From: SAR202 cluster bacterium
Lineage (GTDB): Bacteria; Chloroflexota; Dehalococcoidia; Lucifugimonadales; UBA1123
Assembly: GCA_030743915.1 (NCBI GenBank)
Contig: JASLRP010000159.1
Location: 1-17,416 of the forward strand
Direction: 5' to 3'
DNA length: 17,416 bases
Shown here: positions 7,027 through 15,394 of the stretch, one piece after another
How positions within the stretch are numbered: the stretch's first letter is position 1
Layout: each line of letters begins with the position of its first letter
Translations under genes and position numbers: made by a program
Notes under the pieces: model-generated
Told to the model about the DNA's origin: nothing
Databases searched by the model: none
The model's input: only the letters and a program-made list of their open reading frames with translations

Positions 7027-10000
7027 ATGGGCTGGATTCAAGACCTCGTAGATCCGAAAGCGCGTCGGTGGGAAGAGTTCTATAGGAACCGCTGGCAGCA
7101 CGATAACATCACCCGCAGCACACACGGGGTAAACTGCACAGGTGGGTGTTCTTGGCAGATCTATACCAAGGACGGGATCATCACATGGGAAATGCAACAG
7201 ACTGACTACCCGGCTTTGCAGGCTTGCCTGCCCCCCTACGAGCCTCGTGGTTGCCAGCGGGGAATCTCAGCCTCGTGGTACGTTTATAGCCCAATTCGGG
7301 TCAAATATCCGTACGTCCGCGGTCCACTCATGGACATGTGGCGCCTGGCGCGCAGACATCACGACAATCCTGTTGACGCCTGGGGGTCCATCGTAGAGGA
7401 CGACACCAAGCGCACTCGATACCAACAGGCTCGCGGTAAGGGCGGTTTCCGACGCTCGACCTGGGATGAGGTGCTCGAAATTGTGGCCGCATCCTGCCTG
7501 TACACGGCAAAGACGCGAGGCCCTGATCGCGTGTTCGGTTTCGCGCCGATTCCTGCGATGTCCTACCTGTCGTATGCCGCAGGCTCGCGATTCCTGCAGT
7601 TGTTCGGCGGCGTTAACATGAGTTTCTACGACTGGTACGCCGACCTCCCGAACGCCTTCCCTGAGATATGGGGTGACCAGACCGATGTCTGTGAGAGCGC
7701 CGACTGGTACAACTCCAAATTCATTGTTTCAATGGGCGCTAACCTGAACATGACGCGCACGCCGGACGTGCACTTCATTTCGGAAGCGCGGACCGCGGGC
7801 GCCAAGTTCGTCGTAATCTCGCCTGACTACAGCCAGGTAGCCAAGTTCTCGGACGAGTGGATACCAGTCACAGCAGGCCAGGACACTGCTCTTTGGATGG
7901 CCGTCAACCACGTCATCCTGAAAGAGTTCCACGTCGATCGCGAAGTGCCCTACTTCAAAGACTACATCGAACGTTACACCGACTCGCCATTCCTGGTGGA
8001 ATTGGAACGGATCGAAGGCGGCGGATACGTCGCAGGTCGCATGTTGCGGGCCAACCGCGTCAGCCGATACCAGGATGTTGAGAACGGAGACTGGAAGTTC
8101 CTTGTCCAAGACGAAAAAACCGGTGAGCCGAGATCGCCAAAGGGTTCGGTCGGTCATCGGTGGAGCGAGGAAATGGGCAAGTGGAACCTGAAGATGGAGG
8201 ACGGCCTGGACGATGTCCCGATCGCCCCCGTCTTGTCATTCCTCGACGAACACGAAGAAGTAATCCAAGTCTCTTACAACGATTTTGAAGCCACCAGCAC
8301 CAGACTGCGCGGCGTTCCGATCAGGCACATCGACACCGTGGATGCAGGCAGAGTGCCCGTGGCCACCGTGTTCGACCTGATGATGGCCCAGTTCGGCGTC
8401 TCACGTGGTCTGGAGGGCGACTACCCGACCAGCTACGACGACGACAACGCCTATACACCGGCCTGGCAAGAGAAGCTGACCGGCCTCGGTCGGGAAACAA
8501 TAATTCGACTGGCACGGGAGTTCGCTAGCAACGCCGAAGCAACCAACGGCAAGTCGATGATCATCGTCGGCGCGAGCATCAACCACTGGTACAACAACAA
8601 CCTGTCGTATCGCGCACCGATCACCGCTCTCATACTCACCGGATGCCCAGGCCAGAACGGCGGCGGCATGAACCACTACGTAGGCCAGGAAAAACTCACA
8701 CTGGTCGCGCCGTGGACCACGCTTGCGTTCGCGACAGACTGGACCAAGCCGCCACGCCGGCAGCAGTCTCCCACCTGGCACTATATCAACAGCGACCAAT
8801 GGCGGTATGAAGGCGATTTCACCGACTACGCCTCGGTCCCGCAAGAGACACGATGGGCCAAAGGCCACGCTATTGACCTGACCGCGAAGTCGGTCAGGAT
8901 GGGCTGGATGCCCTCCTATCCCCAGTTTGATCGCAACTCGATTGATCTAGCACAAGAAGCGGAAGCATCCGGCGCAGAATCGGCAGCGCAATATACCGCC
9001 GATCAACTCAAATCAGGTAATTTGAAATTCGCTGTTGACGACCCGGACGCGGAGGAGAACTGGCCCCGTGTGTGGATCATCTGGCGCGGCAACGCTATCC
9101 AGTCCAGCGCCAAAGGCCACGAGTTCTTCCTGAGGCACTACCTGGGGACCCACGATAACGCTATAGCGGAGGAACACGCCAGGGACAGTGTGAAAGAAGT
9201 CCAGTTCAGGGAGCCTGCGCCCAGGGGCAAGATGGACCTGGTCGTGGACATCAACTTCCGCATGGACTCGTCGGCCCTGTACTCAGACATCGTGCTGCCC
9301 ACGGCGTTCTGGTACGAGAAGAACGACCTTAACACAACGGACCTCCATTCGTTCGTCCACCCGCTCGGAGCAGCCATTCCGCCGGTGTGGGAATCGAGGA
9401 CCGACTGGGACATCTTCAAGTCCCTTGCCAAGAAGGTCAGTGAGATGGCTCCTTCCGCGTTCGATGGACCAGTGAAAGACCTGGTGGCGTTCCCGCTCAT
9501 GCACGACACGGCGGACGAAATCGCCCAGACCGATGTCGGCGATTGGCGGGAAGGCGAAGTCGAACCGATTCCAGGAAAGACCATGCCCCATTTCGCAGTG
9601 GCGGAACGGGACTACGCAAACCTCTACAACAAGTTTGTCACCCTGGGGCCCAATGTCCCTGGGGACGGCTACAGCGGAAACGGTGTGTACGTTCCCGCAG
9701 AGCAATCATACGCCGAACTCCTAGAGGCGCCGTCGGACGGTCCGCCAGATTCCAGGCATACCCGGACAAGAGAGTGGGGCGGCGAGAAGTATCCAAGCCT
9801 CGAAGACGCTCTCGATGCGTCGAACGTGATCCTGCATTCGGCTCCCGAGACAAATGGCGAGGTAGCCTACCAGGCCTTCAAGCATGAGGAAGAACGGACC
9901 GGCGTTGAGTTGGCCGATCTTGCTGAGGGGGTTCGAGCGGAACGGATGTCATTCTTCGACATCACGCGCCAGGTGCGCCGGACGCTGATCAGTCCGTGTT

Positions 10001-10668
10001 GGACAGGTCTCGTGAACGACGGCAACCCGTACACGGCGTGGGCGATTAACGTAAATCGGCTGGTCCCGTGGCGGACGCTCACAGGTCGCCAGCACATGTA
10101 CGTTGACCACCCCTGGTATATCGACTGGGGTGAACAACTGGCAACGTACAAGCCCAGGCTCGATCACTCAAAAACAGGTGACATCGTCAAGACTGAGGTC
10201 GATAACGACAGCCTGGTGCTGAACTACATCACACCGCATGGCAAGTGGAACATCCACTCCACGTACAAAGATAACCTTCGGATGCTCACACTGTCGCGCG
10301 GGATGGACCCGATCTGGATCAGCGTGCATGACGCAGACAAGATCGGCCTCAAGGACAATGACTGGGTAGAAGTCATCAACGACAACGGAGTCGTGGTGAC
10401 GCGAGCAAATATCAGCGCTCGCGTGCAGGATGGAATGTGTCTGTACTACCACGCTGTGGAGCGGACGATCTACATTCCGAAATCGCAGGAGCGAGGCGGC
10501 CGGCGAGCCGGCGGGCACAACAGCCTGACCCGAACACGAATCAACCCCGTGTTGCTGGCAGGCGGGTACGCCCAGTTCACATACGGGTTCAACTATTGGG
10601 GACCTATCGGAATTTTCACCCGCGACACTTACGTAGTCGTGCGCAAATTGGAAAAACTGGAATGGTAA
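7027..10668 (+). CDS. narG: Respiratory nitrate reductase alpha subunit (or NxrA-type nitrite oxidoreductase), Mo-bisPGD catalytic subunit
   Basis: This 1213-residue protein resembles E. coli NarG (1247) throughout. The FS0 [4Fe-4S] site is H33-x3-C37-x3-C41...C76, each 16 residues before the E. coli equivalent. The Mo ligand Asp is D206 in FYDWYADLP (E. coli D222). NarG hallmarks are conserved: RSTHGVNCTG, ADWYNSK, RSMIIVGA-type (KSMIIVGAS), NHWYNNN, GQEKL, YSDIVLPTAFWYEK, PETNGEVA, HGKWNIHSTY and GFNYWGPIG. It is a type II DMSO-reductase family enzyme catalysing nitrate/nitrite interconversion. The N-terminus is about 16 residues shorter than in E. coli and has no twin-arginine signal, so the subunit should face the cytoplasm. 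GGAGG at 7013 supports the ATG at 7027. NxrA of Nitrobacter/Nitrolancea belongs to the same subfamily, so nitrite oxidation is a real alternative. narH follows after 82 bases. Confidence 0.95.
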   Translation: MGWIQDLVDPKARRWEEFYRNRWQHDNITRSTHGVNCTGGCSWQIYTKDGIITWEMQQTDYPALQACLPPYEPRGCQRGISASWYVYSPIRVKYPYVRGPLMDMWRLARRHHDNPVDAWGSIVEDDTKRTRYQQARGKGGFRRSTWDEVLEIVAASCLYTAKTRGPDRVFGFAPIPAMSYLSYAAGSRFLQLFGGVNMSFYDWYADLPNAFPEIWGDQTDVCESADWYNSKFIVSMGANLNMTRTPDVHFISEARTAGAKFVVISPDYSQVAKFSDEWIPVTAGQDTALWMAVNHVILKEFHVDREVPYFKDYIERYTDSPFLVELERIEGGGYVAGRMLRANRVSRYQDVENGDWKFLVQDEKTGEPRSPKGSVGHRWSEEMGKWNLKMEDGLDDVPIAPVLSFLDEHEEVIQVSYNDFEATSTRLRGVPIRHIDTVDAGRVPVATVFDLMMAQFGVSRGLEGDYPTSYDDDNAYTPAWQEKLTGLGRETIIRLAREFASNAEATNGKSMIIVGASINHWYNNNLSYRAPITALILTGCPGQNGGGMNHYVGQEKLTLVAPWTTLAFATDWTKPPRRQQSPTWHYINSDQWRYEGDFTDYASVPQETRWAKGHAIDLTAKSVRMGWMPSYPQFDRNSIDLAQEAEASGAESAAQYTADQLKSGNLKFAVDDPDAEENWPRVWIIWRGNAIQSSAKGHEFFLRHYLGTHDNAIAEEHARDSVKEVQFREPAPRGKMDLVVDINFRMDSSALYSDIVLPTAFWYEKNDLNTTDLHSFVHPLGAAIPPVWESRTDWDIFKSLAKKVSEMAPSAFDGPVKDLVAFPLMHDTADEIAQTDVGDWREGEVEPIPGKTMPHFAVAERDYANLYNKFVTLGPNVPGDGYSGNGVYVPAEQSYAELLEAPSDGPPDSRHTRTREWGGEKYPSLEDALDASNVILHSAPETNGEVAYQAFKHEEERTGVELADLAEGVRAERMSFFDITRQVRRTLISPCWTGLVNDGNPYTAWAINVNRLVPWRTLTGRQHMYVDHPWYIDWGEQLATYKPRLDHSKTGDIVKTEVDNDSLVLNYITPHGKWNIHSTYKDNLRMLTLSRGMDPIWISVHDADKIGLKDNDWVEVINDNGVVVTRANISARVQDGMCLYYHAVERTIYIPKSQERGGRRAGGHNSLTRTRINPVLLAGGYAQFTYGFNYWGPIGIFTRDTYVVVRKLEKLEW

Positions 10669-10750
10669 TAATGCGTAAACCAGCGACGGGGCGTCACCAG
10701 GCCGGTGGCGCAAGCATAACTGCTCGCCATTCTCAGCTAAGGAGTAACTG

Positions 10751-12292
10751 ATGGATGTTCGATCTCAGGTCTCAATGGTGTTCCACCTGGACAAATGTAT
10801 TGGTTGCCACACGTGCAGCATTGCATGCAAGAACATCTGGACCGACCGCAAGGGCACCGAATACATGTGGTGGAACAACGTTGAGACTAAGCCCGGAACG
10901 GGCTACCCAACGTTGTGGGAGGACCAGGACAAATACAAGGGCGGTTGGCAACTCCCCGACAACGCCCTGAATGAGCCTGACCCAAAGAAACGCAAACTCA
11001 AGCTCAAGCTCCAGGGAAAATGGGGCGGGATCGGGAACATCTTCAGCAATCCCAACCTGCCCACGCTCGACGACTACTACGAGCCCTGGACGTATGACTA
11101 CGAGAACCTGTTCAGCGCCGCTCTGGGCGATGACCAGCCAACCGCTCGGGCGATCTCTTTGATCACTGGCGAGCCAATGGAGATTGAGTCCGGCCCCAAC
11201 TGGGACGACGACCTCGGTGGGTCGCCGGTCTATGCCGCCAACGACCCGAACCTGGACAACATCACCGAAGAAGAGCGGCATCAACTCAGTGAGATCGAGC
11301 GGGTGGTATTCTTCTACCTGCCTCGTATCTGCAACCACTGCCTCAACCCCGCATGTGTCGGGGCCTGCCCTGCGGGCGCCATCTACAAGCGCGGCGAGGA
11401 TGGGGTCGTCCTGATCAGCCAGGAGAAGTGCCGGGCGTGGCGCATGTGCATCTCCGGTTGCCCATATAAAAAGACTTACTTCAACTGGGGCACAGGCAAA
11501 TCCGAAAAATGCATCCTCTGCTACCCACGACTCGAGAGCGGCGAGCCGCCGGCTTGCTTCCACTCATGTGTAGGTCGCATCCGTTACATCGGACTTTTGT
11601 TCTACGACGCCGACCGCATCCAAGAGGTCGCGTCGGCCTCTCCTGAGGACCTGGTTGAAGCTCAGCGCTCGCTCATCCTCGACCCGAGCGATCCTGAAGT
11701 CCAGGCAGGGGCGCGGGCGAACGGGATTTCTGACACCATGATCGAGGCGGCCCAACGTTCGCCTGTCTACAAGTTCGTGAAAGAGTGGAGCCTGGCCCTG
11801 CCACTCCACCCTGATTTCCGAACGCTGCCCATGCTGTTCTACGTTCCGCCGATGCTGCCGATTCTGGCGAAGGTAAACGAGAACGGCCAGTACGACTCCG
11901 CCCGCGACTTCCCAGAAGGGCTGGCTCCACTGCTGAGTTCACTGGAGAGGAACAGGGTGCCGATTCAATACCTGGCAAGCCTGTTCTCCGCCGGAAATGA
12001 ACCCATTGTCGAAGCGGTTTACAGGAAACTGATAGCCGTGCGGGTGCTCATGCGTTCGCAGCGAGCCGGCGACGTGCCGGAAGCTGAAGTCAAGGAAGCC
12101 CTTGAACGCGGCGCGACCACACCCGAAGAGGTGGAAGCCATCTTCCGTCTAACTTCGTTGCCGACCTACGAGGAACGATTCGTCGTTCCGCCGATGGCGC
12201 GCGAAGTGGCGGTTGATGAGACAACGGGCGCATATGCCCACAAACAAGGCGCCGGATTCGGGTTCCGGAAGGCGCCGTCAAGGAGAATGTAA
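10751..12292 (+). CDS. narH: Nitrate reductase beta subunit (or NxrB), four Fe-S cluster electron-transfer subunit
   Basis: This 513-residue protein carries the complete NarH set of cluster ligands. The first group is C16, C19, C22 and C26, the same numbers as in E. coli. The following groups are shifted by exactly +10: C194, C197, C202, C206; then C227, W230, C233, C237, where Trp replaces a Cys and makes the [3Fe-4S] cluster; then C254, C257, C269, C273. The segment after about residue 275 (RIRYIG, DADRI, SPVYK, EWSLALPLHP, TLPMLFYVPP, then ERFVVPP) is the NarH C-terminal domain that docks on NarG and NarI. It carries electrons between the NarI haems and NarG. AAGGAG at 10739-10744 precedes the ATG. 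Its start overlaps by one base the stop of a 26-codon frame in the narG-narH gap. The NarJ start lies 1 base after its stop. Confidence 0.96.
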   Translation: MDVRSQVSMVFHLDKCIGCHTCSIACKNIWTDRKGTEYMWWNNVETKPGTGYPTLWEDQDKYKGGWQLPDNALNEPDPKKRKLKLKLQGKWGGIGNIFSNPNLPTLDDYYEPWTYDYENLFSAALGDDQPTARAISLITGEPMEIESGPNWDDDLGGSPVYAANDPNLDNITEEERHQLSEIERVVFFYLPRICNHCLNPACVGACPAGAIYKRGEDGVVLISQEKCRAWRMCISGCPYKKTYFNWGTGKSEKCILCYPRLESGEPPACFHSCVGRIRYIGLLFYDADRIQEVASASPEDLVEAQRSLILDPSDPEVQAGARANGISDTMIEAAQRSPVYKFVKEWSLALPLHPDFRTLPMLFYVPPMLPILAKVNENGQYDSARDFPEGLAPLLSSLERNRVPIQYLASLFSAGNEPIVEAVYRKLIAVRVLMRSQRAGDVPEAEVKEALERGATTPEEVEAIFRLTSLPTYEERFVVPPMAREVAVDETTGAYAHKQGAGFGFRKAPSRRM

Positions 12293-12293
12293 A

Positions 12294-12899
12294 ATGCCAG
12301 ACACGGCTAAGCGAGACCAGTTGCTGGGGCTTTTCGCAGACATTCTGGACTACCCGGATGGGAACACGATCGAACAACTCGCTCGCGCCGAAGAGGGCGC
12401 CGCCCTGGAATTCCCGGAGGCGGGACGCCTGATAAGTAGATTCCGTTCGGGCATCGAACATCTGTCAACTGAACGTCTTCAAGAGGTTTTTACGGCGATC
12501 TTTGACCTGAACGCTACCTGCCACCCATACATTGGGTACCAGCTCTTCGGCGAGACCTACAAACGGAGCGTTTTCCTGGTGGAGCTGAAAGAGCACTACC
12601 GAACGCATGGATTCCCGGCCCCTGAAACCGAGTTGGCTGACCGGTTCTCAATCATGCTGCGGTTCGTCTCTGAATGCGCCGACGCCGAACTCGTGACCGA
12701 TATAATCGAATACGGGTTCGCTCCGTCGCTGGACAAGATGACCCGGGGAAAAGAACCGTCCATTAATGAGCCGGAGCGAGAGGCCCCTAACCCCTACTCC
12801 GATATCCTGAGAGCCCTTCAGATCGTGCTGGGCCAGGAACCGACCTCGGAAGCTGAACTTATCCTCGACAATGCTGGAGGTGACACGGATGTTCCTTGA
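12294..12899 (+). CDS. narJ: Nitrate reductase assembly chaperone NarJ (delta subunit)
   Basis: The frame gives 201 residues from ATG 12294. An upstream in-frame ATG at 12213 lies inside narH and is unlikely, because AGGAG (12281-12285) sits at the right distance for 12294. The helical, acidic protein fits the NarJ/TorD family: LLGLFADILDYPD at the N-terminus, the central HPYIGYQLFGETYKR and ELKEHYRTHGF typical of NarJ, then LPD-like helices with LRFVSECAD, and an acidic C-terminal tail. NarJ binds the N-terminus of apo-NarG and is required for molybdenum-cofactor insertion and membrane attachment. It is not part of the mature enzyme. Its size is at the short end (E. coli NarJ has 236). It overlaps the narI start by 11 bases, indicating translational coupling. 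Confidence 0.92.
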   Translation: MPDTAKRDQLLGLFADILDYPDGNTIEQLARAEEGAALEFPEAGRLISRFRSGIEHLSTERLQEVFTAIFDLNATCHPYIGYQLFGETYKRSVFLVELKEHYRTHGFPAPETELADRFSIMLRFVSECADAELVTDIIEYGFAPSLDKMTRGKEPSINEPEREAPNPYSDILRALQIVLGQEPTSEAELILDNAGGDTDVP

Positions 12900-13572
12900 C
12901 GAAGTTTTGTTCGGCGCGTTTCCTTACGCCGCCGTAGCGCTCGCCGTGGCGGTGACACTGTATCGCTATTTCACCGACCGTTACTCCTATTCCAGCTTCT
13001 CGTCCCAATTTTTGGAGAACCGAGCGCTGTTTTGGGGATCGGTGCCCTGGCACTACGGGGTGCTCCTGATATTGGCAGCCCACGTTTTGGTATTGATTTT
13101 CCCCGGCGTGTGGTCAACGATCATCGCTGAGCCGGCCCGCCTCTACACACTAGAGGCCATCGGGCTGGTGCTGAGCTTATCCGCGACCTTGGGATTGTTA
13201 CTGCTCATCGGGAGACGATTGATAAACGGCCGCATTATGGCAGTGACATCCGTCATGGACTGGGTGTTGTTGTTGGTCTTGCTGTCCCAAATGTCTCTCG
13301 GTTTTTGGGTCGCTCTCGTATACCGCTGGGGTTCGGACTGGTACGCGCATACAGCGGTGCCCTGGCTGGTTTCCCTGATTCAACTTGATCCGAAACTGGA
13401 ATTTGTCACATCGTTGCCCGTGGTGATTCAGCTGCACATGTTGGGCGGATTCGTCATCATAGCTCTGATCCCCTTTACCAGAATGGTTCACGTGTTTACG
13501 TTCCCCGTCACCTACCTGTGGCGGCCGTACCAAGTGGTGATCTGGAACCGTCGGCAGAACCGAGCATCATAA
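12889..13572 (+). CDS. narI: Nitrate reductase gamma subunit (dihaem cytochrome b, membrane anchor)
   Basis: The frame gives 227 residues from ATG 12889, chosen over ATG 12871 because GGAGG (12876-12880) lies 8 bases before it and because the N-terminus MFLDEVLFGAFPY then lines up with E. coli NarI (MQFLNMFFFDIYPY). Five hydrophobic segments are present. All four haem-ligand histidines are found: H55 and H65 (PWHYG, AAHVL), and H183 and H201 (QLHMLGG, RMVHVF). The 10- and 18-residue spacings are the same as in E. coli (H56/H66, H187/H205). It anchors NarGH to the cytoplasmic membrane and exchanges electrons with the quinone pool, or with the cytochrome c if the complex runs in reverse. A 139-base gap follows before the transporters. 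Confidence 0.95.
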   Translation: MFLDEVLFGAFPYAAVALAVAVTLYRYFTDRYSYSSFSSQFLENRALFWGSVPWHYGVLLILAAHVLVLIFPGVWSTIIAEPARLYTLEAIGLVLSLSATLGLLLLIGRRLINGRIMAVTSVMDWVLLLVLLSQMSLGFWVALVYRWGSDWYAHTAVPWLVSLIQLDPKLEFVTSLPVVIQLHMLGGFVIIALIPFTRMVHVFTFPVTYLWRPYQVVIWNRRQNRAS

Positions 13573-13641
13573 GTGAGATTTGCGGTGGATATCGTCCGCA
13601 TCTTTGGCGGGTGGTAGCCGGCGCATGTAGTTAAACAGGAA

Positions 13642-13685
13642 TTGATCAAATAAACCGGACCGTGCGTGATTCGTGGTGAGCTCAC
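13642..13685. promoter_or_regulatory. Pair of short perfect palindromes between narI and narK1
   Basis: The 139-base narI-narK1 gap contains TTGATCAA (13642-13649) and GTGAGCTCAC (13676-13685), both perfectly symmetric. They could mark an internal promoter or operator for the transporter genes. TTGATCAA lacks the 4-base spacer of an FNR site, and palindromes of 8-10 bases are common by chance. Confidence 0.2.
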
Positions 13686-13711
13686 AAGAAAGGACCGGGA
13701 AATAGCTTTCG

Positions 13712-15224
13712 ATGCCTAAGAATCCTCCTGAACTAATCGATTTCGGGCAAGAACGTATCAGAACGTTGCACTTCACGTGGATTGCGTTCTTCATCACCTT
13801 CTACGTCTGGTTCAACATGGCGCCTTTGGCGACCACAATGTTGCGTGAATTGGGCGGAGAGGGCGGCTGGCTGACCAAAGATCATATCAAGGTCCTTGCC
13901 GTATGTAACGTGGCGCTGACGATCCCTGCTCGCGTGTTCATCGGCGCTCTTCTGGACCGGTATGGATCGAGACGCGTATTCTCGGTGCTGCTGATAGTCA
14001 TGTCGATACCGACGTTTGCGTTCGCGTTTGGCAACAGCTTCGTCCAGCTTCTAATCGCGCGGCTTCTTCTCAGCATAATCGGCGCCGGTTTCGTCATAGG
14101 AATCCGGATGGTCGCACAGTGGTTCCCGCCGAACATGATCGGGCGGGCCGAAGGGTTCTACGCCGGGTGGGGGAATTTCGGATCGGCGGCGGCGGCGATG
14201 ACGCTCCCGTGGATCGCCCTTCACATCCTTGGGGACTACGAGAGCGGCTGGCGATACGCTATGGCCCTCAACGGTGTTGTCACGTTGGCGTACGGGTTCA
14301 TCTACTTCGCCATCGTTCGCGACGTTCCCCGTGGTGAAACATTCGTCGGAACGAGCCGAACCGCCCCAATGTTGTTAAGCTCCCGTGTCGATCTGGTCCA
14401 GTACCTGGTCTGGTCTGCCCCCATGATGGGGGCCCTCGGGCTATTGGCCTGGCGCGTCTCAAGGATCACTGTTGGCGATGGAGACTCATCAGATCCCATC
14501 ATTTCCACGACGACACTGTGGATAATTTGGGCGATATTGGCGGCAGTCTATGGGGCTCATGTGGTAAAAACCCTGCAAACTAACCTTCCACATCTGCGCC
14601 AAGGGATCCCTGATGCGGAGCGCTTTTCATTCAATAACGTCGCGGCGTTGAACGCAACTTATTTCGCTAATTTCGGCGCGGAACTGGCAGTCGTGTCTAT
14701 GCTGCCTGCCTTTTTCGAAGGGACTTTTGCGCTCTCACCCTCGGTGGCAGGATTGGTGGCGTCTTCGTTTGCGTTCGTGAATCTGTTTGCGCGGCCTCTT
14801 GGGGGATTGATCTCGGACTCATTATCCAATCGCAAACTGGTCATGGTTGGCTACATGGTCGGGATTACTATGGGTTTCCTGGGAATGGCGTTCATTGGGG
14901 AAGCGTGGCCTCTCTGGCTGGCAGTCACCTTAACAATCGCGACATCCATGTTCGTCCAAGGCGCCGACGTTTGCCATCATCCCGATGGTCAATCGCCGCA
15001 TGACAGGTCAGGTGGCTGGTATGGCCGGGGCCTATGGCAACGTAGGGGCGGTCGTTTACCTTGTAGTCTTATCCATGGTAGAAGCGCGCACGTTCTTTTT
15101 GATCCTCGCGTTGGGCGCAGCAGTCGCCGTTGTCTATTGCGTGATTTTCCTCAAAGAGCCAAAGGGAGCTTTCGCGGTAAGTTACGAATCTGCAGAGACG
15201 GAATCCGAGAGTCGGCCCGCCTAG
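13712..15224 (+). CDS. narK: NarK1-type nitrate/nitrite MFS transporter, apparently frameshifted near 14966
   Basis: The frame from ATG 13712 encodes an MFS transporter of the NarK1 (nitrate/proton symport-like) type. R74 (PARVFIGALLDRYGSRR) and R361 (FARPLGGLISDS) correspond to the substrate-binding arginines R89/R305 of E. coli NarK. The nitrate signature region GAGFVIGIRMVAQWF...FYAGWGNFG lies at about 124-160. Membrane segments continue to about residue 417 (SMFVQGA). The frame then turns into polar, non-membrane sequence. The expected continuation (TFAIIPMVNRR, MAGAYGNVGAVVYLVVLSM, and two last helices) is in the +1 frame from 14967 to the stop at 15224. A one-base insertion, or a 2- or 8-base deletion in GGCGCCGACG (14960-14969), would explain it; relatives have GEGA here, favouring a deletion. 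The intact product would have about 505 residues. It is either a sequencing or assembly error or a recently disrupted gene. The ribosome-binding site is weak (GGGA). Confidence 0.85.
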
Positions 15225-15394
15225 ACAAAGACATGACCGGCATCTCCCGACACACAAATCGCACGCAGGAGAGAACGAGTGAGTGTGCGCATCATTGGAA
15301 GGCGAACTGGTCTGCAACGTCGTCAGGACTTCAGCAGTTGCGCTCGATTGTCCGACGATATAATTCGAACGTTGACGTTTAGGAGATTGCGCAC

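Noticed and set aside
10772..11563. Long minus-strand frame (263 codons) opposite narH
   Set aside because: It is a shadow of narH, caused by GC-rich codon use. The + strand carries the full ligand set of NarH.
12213..12293. Earlier ATG for narJ inside narH
   Set aside because: The extra 27 residues overlap the end of narH and do not resemble NarJ. AGGAG at 12281 fits the ATG at 12294.
13642..13649. FNR site in TTGATCAA
   Set aside because: The FNR consensus needs four bases between TTGAT and ATCAA; here the half-sites overlap.
14970..15382. Continuation of the NarK1 frame to a 556-residue protein
   Set aside because: After about 14966 the frame gives polar, Arg/His/Ser-rich sequence without membrane segments and runs over the intergenic region into the narK2 ribosome-binding site. 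The true C-terminus is in the +1 frame ending at 15224.
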